Of a stretch of 64,000 bases of DNA, positions 1-12,159 are shown piece by piece. The stretch covers positions 10,701,680 through 10,765,679 of the forward strand of contig NC_071391.1 of the NCBI RefSeq assembly GCF_022682495.2. The letters are read 5' to 3'. The notes below the pieces were generated by a model. That model was given only the letters and a program-made list of their open reading frames with translations, made no database searches and was not told the origin of the DNA. The position numbers were made by a program, and so were the translations under genes. Positions within the stretch are counted from its first letter, which is position 1, and each line of letters starts with the position of its first letter. This stretch comes from Desmodus rotundus (Eukaryota > Chordata > Mammalia > Chiroptera > Phyllostomidae).

Positions 1-522
1 TGTATTTTGTTTTTTTAAAAATTTCATTTTTATTGTAATTCAATTACAGTTGTCTGCATTTTCTTCCCATCCCTCCATCCCACCCCATCTGACCCCACCT
101 CCCTCCACCGCCTCCATCCTCCACCTGGATTTTCTCCACGTGTCCTCTATAGTAGTTCCTGTAAACCTCTCTCCCTATTGGCCCCTCCCCACTCCTCTCT
201 GGCTATTGTTAGATTGTTCTTAACTTCAATGTCTTTGGTTACATTTTGTTTGATTTTTCTTTTGTTGATTAAGTTCCAGTTAAAGGTGAGATCATATGAT
301 ATTTGTCCCTTACTGCTTGGCTTATTTCACTTAGCATAATGCTCTCCAGTTCCATCCATGCTGTTGCAAAGGGTATAAGCTCCTTCTTTCTCTCTGCTGC
401 ATAGAATTCCATTGTGTAAATCTGCCTTTTCTCCACATCCCTCCATCACACTTCAGCCAAACCCACCTCCCTCCCCCACCTCCACCCTCTCCCTTGATTT
501 TGTCCGTGTGTCCTTTATAGTA
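1..522 (-). mobile_element. L1 3' end fragments (two pieces)
   Basis: The stretch reads as the reverse complement of a bat-type L1 3' end. A T-rich start is followed by a C-rich tract (complement of the G-rich 3'UTR), then a segment related to the end of ORF2. A second piece of the same C-rich tract runs from about 425 to 522. Position 1 aligns with 33,900, where the same L1 piece follows the OR-c flank, so the window probably begins right at a unit boundary and another unit may lie to the left. No open reading frame is preserved. Confidence 0.8.
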
Positions 523-3500
523 GAATGGTTTTCTTTTAACTATACCTTGCGGGGGAAGATTCACAACAGAAGTTAAGACTTCAGAGCAAACAAGGGAGAA
601 AAGATTTTCTATGTCTACAGGGCTGTCCTGAGATCCCAGGTGACCCCACACCCAGTGCTGCAGAGAGAGCAGTGTACTCATGATCTCCTCCTTCCAGATA
701 ATGGATGTTTGGCCCTGAGGCGTGGGTCTTTATCACAAAGTGCAGAGCTTGACAAAGCCACCAAGGAAAACCAGTTCAGTAAGGCTTCTGGGTCAGGAAC
801 CGGGAAAGTAGTGATGGGAGGCTGCTAAAAATACCTCTGATATATCAGTGAGGTAGCACTTTCTGGTGACAGAAGACAATCATTTAATGAAATAGTTTAT
901 ATGGAAGTCGTATTCTTTGCTAATTTTACAATAACATTTTGAAAATGTGTGTATATAAGAAACTGTTAGTGATTTTAAATCTCTGTAAGGGGTTTAATAG
1001 CATACTTTCAGTCCAATAGAGATAGAAATTAGAGAAATCTAAAACAGAAATCAGATCACTGCCTACAATCTTATAGTAAATAGTGTTTGGTTTTTGAAAA
1101 CTTTTTAAAGATACATATATGTTAATTTTAAAATGTATGTTTTTGAAAGTTCAAATGTGCCTTCATCCAAACCCTGAACAACAATCAGAAAACTAGCCTT
1201 TCAGAGACTGTTTATGGACCGTAACACAATTGATTCCAAAATGGGAAATCATTGTGTATGTTTTTATAAAGTGTACAGAATTAGAGTCTTCTGCTTTCCC
1301 CCCTCATGTCTGCATGCTTTCGTTAAGCACTGTGTATGTGAGATTCCCCCGCTGTTCCAGGTGAGGATAGTTATTCATTCTCTTTGCTGTGTGGTATTGC
1401 AATGAATAATCACACGGAATATTTTTGTGAAATCCCAAATCATGCTACATTGATCATTTTTGTACAGCCTTTGCATGTACATACTTTCTCATTTCTGATG
1501 GGTACAAAAGTACTAGGGGGATTTGGGGGACGGCTGCAACAGAAAGCTGCCATTGAGTTTAACAAAGTTGAACTCAGGTTTGAATTCCGTCAGTGGGTGA
1601 GAGCTGTAGATGTTCCACATTCAGGCAGTTGCTTGGTATTAACATTGAGAATCTTTCTCATGGTAGCTGATCTTAGGTGAGGCCTGGTGCAGCACGTACA
1701 TACAGGGAATACGTGAGTGGTAAGTGTACAACTTGTTTTAAAAAATATCCTCGCAATCAGTATCCAGACCAAGAAACAGAACATTATTAGAATCACTAAA
1801 GCCTTCTACATTCTCCCTTCTTTTTAGTTCTCTTTAGTTCACACATTAGACTCAGATCTGTTTAGAGTAGCTAGAAATGTATGCAGTCTGATTTTAAACA
1901 CATTTCCGTTGTGTTACAGGGGAACAGTGTGCCAGCTGGATGCTGTTATCGTTCTGCTTTCAGGGTCCACACCCATCTGTGCTTGGGCTTTGGTCTAGGT
2001 CAGTTGCACTCCTGCCACGTTGCTGTTCAGGATACGACCCAGGTCAGAGGTAGAACTTCCAAGGCCATGGGTTAAAATGGACATATCATTACTACAAGAA
2101 GCATCTCCTGTTGTTTTTTACTGTATTGTGTCTCAGAATCCCAGCAACAATACCATCCTACAGAACAGAGCAGTGTCCTTTTCCTCCTTGGGTTTCCCTA
2201 GCAATCTGGAATGTTCTCACTCAAAAGCATTTTGTAACTGCACCTACATATTGAATGACTTCTGGTTTTGTGTAACTGTGGCAAAAATTTAAGATTGCCC
2301 TTGCTTCTTGTGTGGTCCTTCAAATTCATGTCCTTGTGCCTGTTTACTAAACAAGCCACTTCCTGTAATTTGACCATCTACAAGGTTGAGCATAAGCATG
2401 TGAAGTTGTCAAATATCTTGATAAATGCTATTTGGTTTATTCATTCTCGAAATAATTTCTCTGCATGTCTTTAACATTCCCTTATTTTATCATCCACAAC
2501 CACTTTATGTTCTTGCATAGGAGATACCAAAAGTGAATTGAAGGTACATACTGGGCTCTCGGTGAATTTTTTCTGCCTTAGATGTACAAGCCTTCAGTAA
2601 CAATGAACATTTTTGGTATCTTTCTTTCAGGTGCTATGCTAGTGTTTGGGTAAAGAAACAGAATGCACAGTCCTGAGTCTCAGATTGCTTGAAACCCCAC
2701 ATTGGTGGTAGTGAATAGGGAACAGAGTCATGGATTCATCAGTGTCCTAGGGCACATGATGGTGTGTGGACCAATGTGGAGAGTGCTGCAGGGAAGGAGA
2801 GCCCTGGAGGATGCCAGTGAATTGTGAATTGCAGCCCAGGGACTGAGTCATGAGGCCAGTTCCCTTGCTTTTTATACCTTAGCCGCTAAGTCCCAGAGAA
2901 ATGACATGGATTTGTCCAACTCAAGGCCTCTCTAATAGCTGATCCATCTGCCTAGAATGCTTCTCTAACTACTTGAAGCTCTCACTTAATTACCGCTTAT
3001 CTTTTTGATCACAGGTAATGTGTTCTTGTCAGGAAGCACATTTTATCTTCTTTCTATCTATTTGCTGAATATGCTTTGGATCTTAGTGCCCAGTCCTTTT
3101 TCATTATGGCATTATTATAGTTTATTATAAATAATTTGAATGATCATTTATCATAATTTGTCACTTCCTCTAGATGATAAGGTTCCTCAGTAGAAAAGCT
3201 GCAGGAGTTGCTGTGGAATAAAAAGCACAAAGAACTGAACAGAGACTTTGGAAACTCTCAGTAAGTTTTAGAAAATTAAATTAATGCACAAATGAAAGAT
3301 CAATGTAATAAAAGTTTGGTAAGTAGAAGTCGACAGCATTTCCACAAATAAAGAGTAGCACATATACATTCAAGGCATAAAAGAAAGCATGGACTATTTA
3401 CTAAATGACACATTTAGAGTGGCTGAAACATGGTATAAATAGTTATTGGTTCATACCAAATGAATCAAAAACAGTTTGATTATTTGGAACACAGTATATG

Positions 3501-3534
3501 TAATGTTGGGATATATATTGCAATGTATAACTTT

Positions 3535-4330
3535 TCAATGGAGCCATTTTTTGTTTCTAAGTTTCTCTAGGTCCTCTTTCACAATCTTGGCTTACAAGCT
3601 ATAAGTCCTAGGGTTTAGCATAAGAATCACAAGGTATAAACAAATAAGTTCACTTTGTCCTATGAAGTGGGAACAAACTTGGCCTGAAATACATGAAGCT
3701 CGAGTCCCCTGGGAAATGGCCACAACAGTTAAGTAGGAGGTGCTGGTGGAGGAAGCTTGACCCTCCCCTCAGCACAGTTGGTCTTCATCAGTGCCAGGAT
3801 ATATAACAATTAGCACAAAAAATCCTGACACAGTAATCAGTTAATGAAGCGCAGAATTGTGAATATGTCCAGCTGATTGAGCTGAGAATCATCAATATAG
3901 CAGAAGGCGAGGTGGGCCATCACAGAAGTGGTTAATCTCATTTGACCCAAAGGAACATAAGCAGCATATTAACATTGTATTTCCTGAAGCATCCGTAATT
4001 CCCACCATGTGCTCCCCAACCATGAGCAGGGTGCACACTCTGCTGGACATGGGAATGTAAAGAGGACGGGGTTGCCACTGGCCTAGTGTTCATCCAGGGC
4101 CATCACCACCAACCTCAGACACTCAGACTTTGTGAAGGTGCAGAAGATCAAGCATTGCAGAGAGCAGCCACTGAAGGGGACTGACTTCTTGGCAAGGAAA
4201 CCTATCAGCATTCTGGGTCCAGTTGCTGTCACTTCCAGCAGAAGTCACTGAAAGAGAGGTGGCTGAGGAAAAAGTACATTGGCGTGTGCACCCAGAACCA
4301 GGCCAAAAGAAAGAGAACATTACTAGCATC
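3535..4330 (-). pseudogene. OR5W2-like olfactory receptor pseudogene, unit 1
   Basis: Read on the minus strand this is a class II OR from the end of TM1 to the C-terminal tail, broken by several stops and frameshifts. Recognisable pieces are the TM2 region ([15 protein letters not shown]), a decayed DRY region, the ECL2 region with GSNEINHFF, the GRFK/ST region of TM6 and an altered NPxxY segment near 3600. The N-terminus is missing. The pattern SNEINHFF plus LNQLVIFTIFGFI resembles OR5W2 as I recall it. A close copy lies at 45,285-46,085 and shares several of the lesions, so the gene was probably dead before it was duplicated. Confidence 0.75.
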
Positions 4331-4359
4331 TCAGAAATTGTACCCATACCCATCACAAA

Positions 4360-4560
4360 TTGATGTCCAGTATGCTAGATCAGTTTCTATATTTTTGAGG
4401 TTTATAGTAGTGAAACCATGTAATTTTTTACACATCTTTGTCTGGCTTGTTCACTCAACATTATGTCTGTAAAATTTCTCTGTGCTGTTGCATGTGGCAT
4501 TAGTTCATTCATCCTCACTGCTGTGTAATTTTCGAATGTACAAACTTATCATGAAGAAAT
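4360..4560 (-). mobile_element. Old L1-like fragment
   Basis: The text around 'ctttgtctggcttgttcactcaacattatgtctg' style sequence resembles the common antisense L1 end-of-ORF2/3'UTR motif found across mammals. It is diverged and ends without a clear tail. The same fragment occurs at about 46,120-46,320 in unit 4. Confidence 0.4.
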
Positions 4561-5004
4561 TTGCCAAATCTAGACCACGGGTCAGCAAACTACAGCACGT
4601 AAAGTGTCATTGAAGCTGCGATGCACCATTTCTTTACATATTGTCGATGGTTTCTCTTATGAAACAAAGGCCAATCTCAGTGGTTGTGGAAAATTGTAGA
4701 GCCCACAAATCTTAAAAATGTGCACTACTTATCACTGTAAGGAAAAGTGTGTCAGCTCCTGATTTAATGTGTTGAGGAAAAAATGAGTTGTTTTCAGTTT
4801 TATACTGTTGCATATAATTCAATGGTGAATATTCTGTACATGTGTTTGGGTGAACATATTCATTGGTTTCCCTGGAGTATAATTCTAAGATTGTTGTGTG
4901 GGTCATAGGCTAAATATCTGAGTAACATCCATGAAGTGCTTCAAATGGCTTAGGCAGTCTTCTCAGCATTCATTTAGTCAATCATGTGACAATCAATGAC
5001 ACAG

Positions 5005-5135
5005 GTAGTACATTCTCCCCATTTCACAGATAGTTAACTGAGGCATAGAAAAATCAAGTAACTTATTCAAAGTGCCTCTCAGTAGCTGGGTACAGAGCTG
5101 GCAGATGAATCAAGAGAATTTGGCTCCTTCCCTCA
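5005..5135. mobile_element. MIR SINE
   Basis: The core 'ccccatttcacagatagtta' followed by 'actgaggcatag' and 'aagtaacttattcaaagtg' is the characteristic MIR core. Copies sit at the same place in units 3 (about 34,640-34,770) and 4 (about 46,750-46,880), so the insertion predates the duplications. Confidence 0.75.
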
Positions 5136-5404
5136 TCCAGGAATCTACGCTTTTGAAAGGATAACCTATACATGATCACACACATATATTTCTGAGGTAT
5201 TTACTATATCCTTTAACTTTAAACAGTGATTTTAAGCTTTATATGCTTTCTTATATGTGGGGCAATAAACTACATTGGACTATGTGAAAAAGGAGGGTTT
5301 GTGAAATTCTTGTGAGAGAAGTTGTGTGTGTGATGGTAAGGCTGTTGTGGGTTGCCAGTTAGAGTTTGGAATTAGGGAATTAGACACATCTTGGAAAGTT
5401 GTAT

Positions 5405-5880
5405 CTCACAAGGAACCTGCCTTCAGTCCTGTGGCTTTCCTAGTGGTGCCGTTTACGTATTGGTTTGTCAAACTATAAATCAGCAGGCTCAGCCTGAGGA
5501 TGACCATGGTTTAGAACTGAGATAAATTTATCAATATTGGGAGAAGACTCCCCTGATGGGTGGCAGCAGAAAGCAGGCAAGAGGCCCATAGAGAGAAGGT
5601 TTTTCTTCTCCGAGTGATAAAGAATATCTTTAATTCTGAGAAAAGGGTGAAAAAGTAGGAGATGATGATGCGATAAAACAGATCATTTCCACTGAGCTGC
5701 CCTCAGTGGAGGGAAGCCACTCATTTATTGGTGTGTCTGTGCAGGCTAGCTTAACCAGGGGAAGGCATCCTAGAAAAAATGATTCATAACCTTTACTGTC
5801 ACATTACTTCAGAATAAATGCAAAGAATGTGTGAACCAAGGATTTCTTGCTGCCTCCAATGTATGACAAGACACCAGCTT
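5405..5880 (-). pseudogene. OR5I1-like olfactory receptor pseudogene fragment, unit 1
   Basis: This is the C-terminal half of an OR on the minus strand, from TM4 to the tail. Recognisable pieces are the GG-K-SLVHT-FAFILKY segment near 5850, a CTDT-INEW-like segment near 5720, the GR-KTFS-WAS region of TM6, and a degraded N-LIYSL-N end near 5450. The first half of the gene is absent and stops and frameshifts interrupt the rest. These motifs fit OR5I1 as I recall it. Paralogous relics lie at 35,060-35,525 and 47,395-47,875. The fragment is missing from unit 2. Confidence 0.7.
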
Positions 5881-5889
5881 CCTTAAGTA

Positions 5890-8450
5890 ACTGTATTTCA
5901 AAATAATAAGCATGGCAAAATGGCATTTTGGGAGGTAGTATAAGTGCTCTTCTTGCATTGTATAACATTGAATTCCCCTGGTACAAAACTTTTATATTTT
6001 ACATGTATGTGTATGTATGCATTTGAAATCTGTCACTCTATCTATCTATTCTATATGGGTATAGATATTTTTTTCTACTTTGTCACAATCATTAAAATAG
6101 AACTGATATGAATAATGACTCAGTAAATGTGTGTTTTAAGTATTTTTCTCTGGTTAGGCTGGTGGATAGTCAACAAAGTGTAGAAATAAACAGCCATGAA
6201 AAGCTCCTTCTGCTAACATAGTTCATTTGCATGAAGGTATTTTTAGTAGTTTATTTTTTATGGTATTTTTCATTACCATTTATCACCCTTATACTCTTGT
6301 CCACTTCTACCCACCCCAGGAGTATGATATTTTATAAAATATATGTTTCTGGATGCTTCAAAAATTACAATGTATTTTAATATACAGTTGCTCCTAATTT
6401 AGTTCCGGTGGAGACTGGAGCAGAGATAGATGAAATCAACAAATCTGAGGGATGTCCCAAGGTGAATGCTCTTTACTTAGAGTGTAAATGTCATGTGGGT
6501 CTTTACAGATCCATCACTTCAGTGCCCACAACCATTCATGTACTTTCTGGAGGGTGATGGAATGTGCATTGCCAAGCCTCATACCCTGAGATTGTTGTTT
6601 CAGTGACATCTAACAGGAGGTAAAATGTCATCTAATACTTCATTTTAGTATCTATTTGTCTGTCTTGTCATTTGGTGTCACTGACACCATGCAGGTACTT
6701 TGGATAATACACATGGAATGCTCAGTGCTTGAGCTAAGAATGCTCACAATCTCATCTTGGAGATGGTGATATAGTAAGAGATGATATTAGTACAATGCTT
6801 AAAGGAGATAGATGCCAGTGATTTAAGATTGGGGCCTTTAACCAGAGCTGAGAAGTGTGTTTTTTCATTCTTAGGATGTTTGAAGTAGGTACATTAAGCA
6901 CACTTTATACATTAAAGGGAGAGGGGTGTGTGTGTGGGTGTGAGTGTAAAGAGAAGAGGACCTAAGTGAGAAGCCTTGTGCAGTCCACTACTCTGTCCTC
7001 CAGGGAGAAGGAGAGAGAGCCTCCAGGTTTTTCTGCAGAATGGCAACCTTAAAATTAAATGAATATTCTGAGATTCTGAAATTATATAATGTTTTTTATA
7101 GCAGTATTAATAGTTATTCAATAACAGTGGAAATGTCAGGTATAATTACCTTAAATTATTAAATAGATTTTAGCATTACTTAACATCCAACCACTAAGCA
7201 ATGACCACACTGAAAATTGTGCTTAGACTAAGGATTCAGTTTATTTCACAGATTGACAGAGAACCAAATTAAGGCATTACAACTGGAATACTAATGTAAA
7301 TACTATTTGGTTGTTTGTTTTTTTCTTCATCTAACATAAATTCTTTTTAATAACTCTTCAACTTAAACTACATGAATTGGAAATTTCATTTTTTTAAGTT
7401 AATTAGTATAATGCAGTGAACACATTATAAATGGAAATAAAGTACATACATGAAGCACACTTTATACATTAAAAGGATAGTGGCTATTACAGGAGGTCAA
7501 GGTTTATACCCCCAAGCACCATTCATGCAGTTTCTGTTCAGTTGACAAGAGCAGGTGTCTGTTCCCCAGAGCGAGGGCAAGAGGGGAAATCCACAGTCTG
7601 AGGTGAAGGCTGTGATGTGCCAAATAAATGTAGAGTTTCTGATGCTGCTGATCCTTGGGGTAGCATGATCAGAAATAGAGGATCTGAGAAGTCGTCTACA
7701 TCACCTGAATCGTGTCCCCGATGGTTACTCAGTCTTGGGCAAAGAAGAAGTACCGGTGGGTTTTGTGTAAAATGAACATGCTAGAATAAAACAAAACAAA
7801 GTTATTTTCTTTTTCATTCACAAAGGTTGCTTTTTCCATCTGTCTTTCAGGGGGCACATCTTCATTCATTGTATAAATGTTTTTGAATGGAATCTTGAAA
7901 ATGAGCATTTTAAATAACAAAGTAGAAATACTGGTGAACAGGACAGACAAGAGCCATGCACTTATGGGATTTTGAGCTAAGGCAGAATAATTATAATTTA
8001 CTCTTACTCATTCATTTACTACTTATTATTTCTAGGTGTTATGATGGGAAATTTATAGGGTGATACAAGCGCATAGGAAGAAGAAAGCAGAAGGTAACTT
8101 AAACCACAAAAACTTCCTTCTGGCTCAGCAAGTTTATTGAAATTGTTTGTTTAAAAAATGGAACTTTAAACACGGAGGGAGCTGGTACTATGCCCATATC
8201 TCTGGGGTATATACCCATGAATAGAGCAGAGTAATACATACAGACCCTCTTTACAAAATTAAGAGTAAGCCTATTACGTGTCTTTACTTCGAAGAGATGA
8301 AGATTCATGATGACTATTCTCTGCATTTAATTTAGGCACAAAAGTGAATAAAGAAACATTCAGAATTGTATTTGTGAGACTACAAAAAACTGACTAAGTG
8401 ACTAAATTTTAATTCTCGACAGCTCTAAATAAATATTTTTTGGTGAACCT
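5890..8450. other. Non-coding block E downstream of OR-a
   Basis: No convincing gene is seen. The block is AT-rich, with a short GT-rich tract near 6930-6950 that has expanded to clean (GT)n in the copies at 28,905 and 36,568. A stretch at about 7570-7755 looks exon-like in some copies because it is bounded by 'ccccag' and 'gtgggt', but its reading frame has a stop here. The block lies on the 3' side of OR-a, so it may contain that gene's 3'UTR and polyadenylation signals. Confidence 0.6.
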
Positions 8451-8454
8451 GTTT

Positions 8455-9390
8455 TCACTCAGAACATAATTTAGTGACAACGACTTTTTTCAGGGCACCT
8501 TTCACATCCTTATTCCTCAAACTGTAGATGAGTGGGTTTAACATGGGGATGACAACTGTGTAGAACACAGAGGCCACTTTGTCCGTGTCCATGGAGTAAC
8601 TGGAGTTGGGTCGGAAATACATGAAGAGGAGTGCCCCGTAAAATATAGTCACAGCGGTTAAGTGGGAGGCACAGGTAGAGAAGGCTTTGCGTCTGCCTGT
8701 GGCGGACTTCATGCGAAGGATGGTAGTTACGATGTAGCTGTAGGAGAGGAGGACAGTGATGATGCTGGACCCCACAACACAACTACAGGAAACGGTCATT
8801 ATTATTTCACTGGTGGTTGTGTCTGAGGTGGAGATGGCTAGTAAGGGTGGTAAGTCACAGAAAAAGTGATTGATGATATTGGAATTGCAGAATGACAATT
8901 GATGTGTGAAATAGGTGAAGACTGCCATATCCATAAAAGCTGTGGTGTAGGCAGTGGCCACGAGCTGGATGCACACTCTCCTGGACATGGTCACTGTATA
9001 CTGAATGGGATTACAAATGGCTACATAACGGTCATACGCCATGACAGACAGCATGACACATTCCACACCCCCAAAGGCACCAAAAAACATTTGAACCATG
9101 CATAAATTATATGCAATCTTCTTTTGCTCAGATAAGAAATCAGCCAGCATCTTGGGAGAGACAGTGGAGGAGTAGCAGACATCACAGAAAGACAGACTGC
9201 TCAGGAAATAATACATGGGCGTGTGGAGCCGGGGGTCCATGCTGATCAGCAGGATCATCCCTAGGTTGGCGATCACAGTGATGCCATAAACCAGCAGGAA
9301 GAGCACAAAGAGCCCCTGCTGCACATCCCGCCTGCCAGAGAGTCCTAAGAGTATGAAGTCTGTGAACATGGTGCAGTTCTCAATGGCCAT
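8455..9390 (-). CDS. Olfactory receptor, family 5-like (OR-a), intact
   Basis: The gene encodes a 311-residue seven-transmembrane odorant receptor, the usual length for class II ORs. It would act at the cilia of olfactory sensory neurons, coupling odorant binding to the Golf/cAMP cascade. Visible hallmarks are an N-glycosylation site at Asn5 (NCT), LHTPMYYFL at 55-63, a TM3 cysteine at 97, [10 protein letters not shown] at 117-126, ECL2 cysteines near 168 and 178, [10 protein letters not shown] at 235-244 and PMLNPLIYS at 282-290. The start is the only ATG giving a standard N-terminus (MAIENCT), and a candidate splice acceptor lies about 20 bases upstream. It shares a one-codon deletion in TM3 with OR-d relative to OR-c and OR-b. 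Family 5 is my best assignment by general resemblance (ENCT N-terminus, [19 protein letters not shown] tail); the exact subfamily is not certain and its ligand is unknown. Confidence 0.93.
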   Translation of the reverse strand: MAIENCTMFTDFILLGLSGRRDVQQGLFVLFLLVYGITVIANLGMILLISMDPRLHTPMYYFLSSLSFCDVCYSSTVSPKMLADFLSEQKKIAYNLCMVQMFFGAFGGVECVMLSVMAYDRYVAICNPIQYTVTMSRRVCIQLVATAYTTAFMDMAVFTYFTHQLSFCNSNIINHFFCDLPPLLAISTSDTTTSEIIMTVSCSCVVGSSIITVLLSYSYIVTTILRMKSATGRRKAFSTCASHLTAVTIFYGALLFMYFRPNSSYSMDTDKVASVFYTVVIPMLNPLIYSLRNKDVKGALKKVVVTKLCSE

Positions 9391-9408
9391 CAGTCAGGTC
9401 TGGAAATC

Positions 9409-9431
9409 CCTGGTTGTGGAGGAAGGAAATG
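9409..9431 (-). promoter_or_regulatory. Candidate 3' splice site upstream of OR-a ATG
   Basis: On the minus strand a pyrimidine-rich run (ttccttcctccacaaccag) ends in AG about 20 bases before the ATG. The same acceptor is present before OR-b, OR-c and OR-d. Mammalian OR coding exons usually begin with such an acceptor joining a non-coding 5' exon. A second AG nearer the ATG in OR-a is not conserved in OR-c, so the outer one is preferred. Confidence 0.5.
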
Positions 9432-9619
9432 CAAGTGGAGAGCAAAAGCATCTTACTGTGTTAGCAGTTAAACTGCTGGTTCTTTCTATTTGTCAGCAGT
9501 TAGTACAAGAGCTCAACAATGTACATTTTCTTTAAGTAAACTGACTCTGCAATGTTTCCAATATTACATAAATTGTAAAAGTGACAAAGAAAGCTTACGT
9601 TCGTATTGCACTATATAGA

Positions 9620-9765
9620 ATATGTATCATATTTTGATCCAAATTAAATCATTTCATTTCCATACCAAACTATGTAGTGTTTTTCAGTCTTATAGATTAA
9701 GAAATTGATGTCCTCCGAGTCAAGCAAGTTGTTGTTAGAAGTATTTGGTCCAGAAAACCCACATC
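9620..9765. mobile_element. MIR-like SINE remnant
   Basis: The sequence (ccatacc...tatgtagtgttt...ttatagattaagaaattgatg) follows the diverged MIR core pattern. It is present at the same distance upstream of all four OR5-like genes (about 19,890-20,060, 31,610-31,745 and 39,240-39,430), so it predates the whole array. Confidence 0.5.
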
Positions 9766-9929
9766 TTATTACAAAGTTGTTTCTGTTCCTGATGTAGTGT
9801 AAGTGTTGTTATATTCTGAAATGAAAAATATAGAAAAGTGAGAGATGCAGGTAATAAAAATATTTCTTTCTCCCCTCATTATCCAATATTGTAAAGCAGG
9901 CAGATCATCGGCTTGTTTCTTGATGTATC

Positions 9930-10235
9930 GAGTGCCCACTTCCCCATTATTCCCTTGTCCTGTCCAGACTCAGTCACCACGGGATAAATGTAGTCTGTGA
10001 TCCAGGACTCCCAAGCAGGGAGCGTTCAGTAGAGGAGAAGTTGGAGGGGTCTCCGTGGGCAGTGGGTTACAGGTCACAGGCTGGAACATGTAGGGCTAAC
10101 CATGAGCCCTCTGATAGCACTACTTGGGGAGGTGTGTTGGGACCTGACAGTAGGCATCCTGGTAGCACAGGTGACTGAGAGGCTAGAGTGGATTGGTGTG
10201 TGAGACCCTCCACTCTAATCTGCTAGAACCCACTG
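9930..10235 (-). promoter_or_regulatory. Conserved GC-richer island upstream of OR-a
   Basis: This stretch is visibly richer in G+C than its AT-rich surroundings and lies about 0.55-0.85 kb 5' of the ATG. Its relatives lie at the matching place upstream of OR-b, OR-c and OR-d, sharing the tracts around 'gtagtctgtgatcc', 'tgctccctctg' and 'gggacctgac'. It could be a 5' non-coding exon or promoter-proximal element, or only an old GC-rich repeat. No coding frame is conserved among the copies. Confidence 0.35.
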
Positions 10236-11894
10236 AATCTATTCACCAAAAGATCAAATGTGCAGGATACAAGGTAATGTCTCATGTGTGCACAGTCCCA
10301 TAACCTCAGAGAAACTTCCATCTGAACTGGGCCCCATCCAACTCCCTAGACATTGTGACATTGCTTGACTGTGTTCTTTACCCCCTTCCTCTTGACAATC
10401 TCTGAAATCTGCTTTCCTTTGTTTAAAAAGAGTTGGTCCTTGAAGGTCAATAAAATTCTATGTTCTGCTGTTATATTCTACACAAACCAGGCATAATATA
10501 TATAATATAAAATGTGACCTCTTCTATTCTGTGGGAATATGAGAAAATGGACCAGAATGTCAAATAGACAAAGAATTACATCTGAATAAGGATTAGTGAT
10601 CCATATGCAGGTCTCCAAAATTCTTGGTCTGAACTCATCTAATTATCTGTGCCTGTAGACACATGTTTTTTAATAAACTTTCTTTCCAACCAAAAATAGT
10701 TATAAAATTTGTAAAAGTACAGGTAAGAGAGTAAGAACAAAAAATGTCCAACCACTTTTATAAATAATACTCACATTTTATTCTTCCTTGCCATTTATGA
10801 ATGTCTTTAAAATAATGAGATAGATAGAAGTAAAAAAGTTTGTATACTATTTCTTACCCTCCATTAGTTTTATAACATGCTTTATGTGAGATAAAGGTAA
10901 ATACATCTAAAGAAATCTAAAATAGAAATGAGAAAACCACAATAAAATCCTGCACCTGTTCCGAATCCTGTACTTCTTTGTTGCCTGCTTTCTGTCTGCC
11001 AGAGGGTTCAGCACTGTCCCCTCGGTGACCTGGCTTATATCACCCTGGCTGTGTGTGGACCTGGGTGCTGGTCTCTCAGAAACAAGGAACAGGTATAACA
11101 AGATGTTATCATCTGTTATTCCCTACAGGCTGGTGATTGAGAAAGAAACATGGACCTTTTGAAAATGTTGCTTTTGTCCCTCCCTACCTTATTGCCTAAT
11201 ATTGTACTTACTTAGCAATAGTAAAATGAGTGTATTGAGGGCTCTTTGCGTCCAGCTCACCAAATCATATCCCGGTATATGGTTTCCATCTCCAAATTAT
11301 CAGAAACAACTATTCAAGTTACACACAAAGACACACATATACAAACACTCTCACATAAATAATTTTACAAAGTAAATATTTTCATAAATACAGGCAAAAC
11401 TGACTATAATCATAGTGCTTAGGGAAAAGTAAATTTTGTTGTGTAATATAGGATTTTTAATATTCAAACAAAATTTACACCAGAATAAATACAGCTTATG
11501 CGCAAATAGTTATTCTGGAAAATGACAATGCATCCTTTGTTACATTTATTTATTCATTCTTCTTTTGATTATATCATTAGGTTTATAGAGAATCTTTATA
11601 CTCTAAAATTTTGATGTGAGTATAATTATACATACCTAAATTGTCATAGCTAGTTTCTTCCTCAAAATAAATTCTAAGAAATGAACTTTAAGAGCATATA
11701 AATTTGACAGTAAATAAAGACAATTTTGACCTTTTTAACAGAGTGAGATGTTTTATGTTGTGTAATAATCACCATATATTATCATATATGTTATGATGCA
11801 TACATCCTGAGTTATTTCAAATACAGTCATTATTGGTACAGAAATTGAAACGTAGATGTACTAAGTAAGGTAGAGTCTTTTAGACATTTTCATT

Positions 11895-12125
11895 AAACTC
11901 ATAAAAGTTGCTCAAAATAGATGTTCTCAAATGTTTGGTAAAATTCCCCCATGAAACTGTCTGGTCCATGACTTTGGCTTGTTGAAAGTTTTTGGTTACT
12001 GCTTCAATTTCCCTAGTTGAAACCTGTCTATTCAGATTCTCTGATTCTTCCTGATTCAGCGTTGGAAGATTGCATGTTTCTAGGAACTTATCTATTTTGT
12101 CCTGATTGTCCAATTTGTTAGCATA
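11895..12125 (-). mobile_element. L1 ORF2 fragment, inverted piece
   Basis: The minus-strand frame reads as the part of L1 ORF2 just ahead of the reverse-transcriptase core (LDNQDKIDKFLETCNL, then LNQEE-ENLNR). It lies back to back with plus-strand L1 sequence that follows at once, an arrangement typical of 5' inversion by twin priming. Its left edge falls exactly where flank F ends, the same point where a different L1 piece begins at 33,900. Confidence 0.75.
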
Positions 12126-12159
12126 TAGTTGTTTGTACTATTTTGTTGCACCATTTGTA

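Larger units (their letters stand above)
523..11894. repeat. Segmental duplication unit 1 (blocks A, C, E, F around OR-a)
   Basis: This is the most complete array unit. Block A (523-3534) matches 22,790-27,885 and 41,215-45,285. The OR5W2-like relic follows, then block C (4360-5400) matching 34,265-35,050 and 46,090-47,390. The OR5I1-like relic follows, then block E (5890-8450) matching 27,890-30,440 and 35,540-38,095. OR-a and flank F (9391-11894) end the unit; F matches 31,385-33,899. In the lines I compared the copies differ by one to a few bases per 60. Outside the OR sequences I see only old interspersed repeats and AT-rich non-coding DNA. The L1 fragment-like tract in A near 1400-1850 is not resolved further. 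Confidence 0.85.

Noticed and set aside
640..828. Open frame TPHPVLQREQ... present in block A and again at 22,906-23,109
   Set aside because: The third copy (about 41,340) is frameshifted and there is no family resemblance; sharing is due to duplication.
7570..7755. Possible conserved exon bounded by ccccag and gtgggt in block E
   Set aside because: The frame is open at 29,558-29,740 and 37,210-37,400 but has stops in units 1 and the OR-b unit, and I recognise no family. The similarity is fully explained by segmental duplication.
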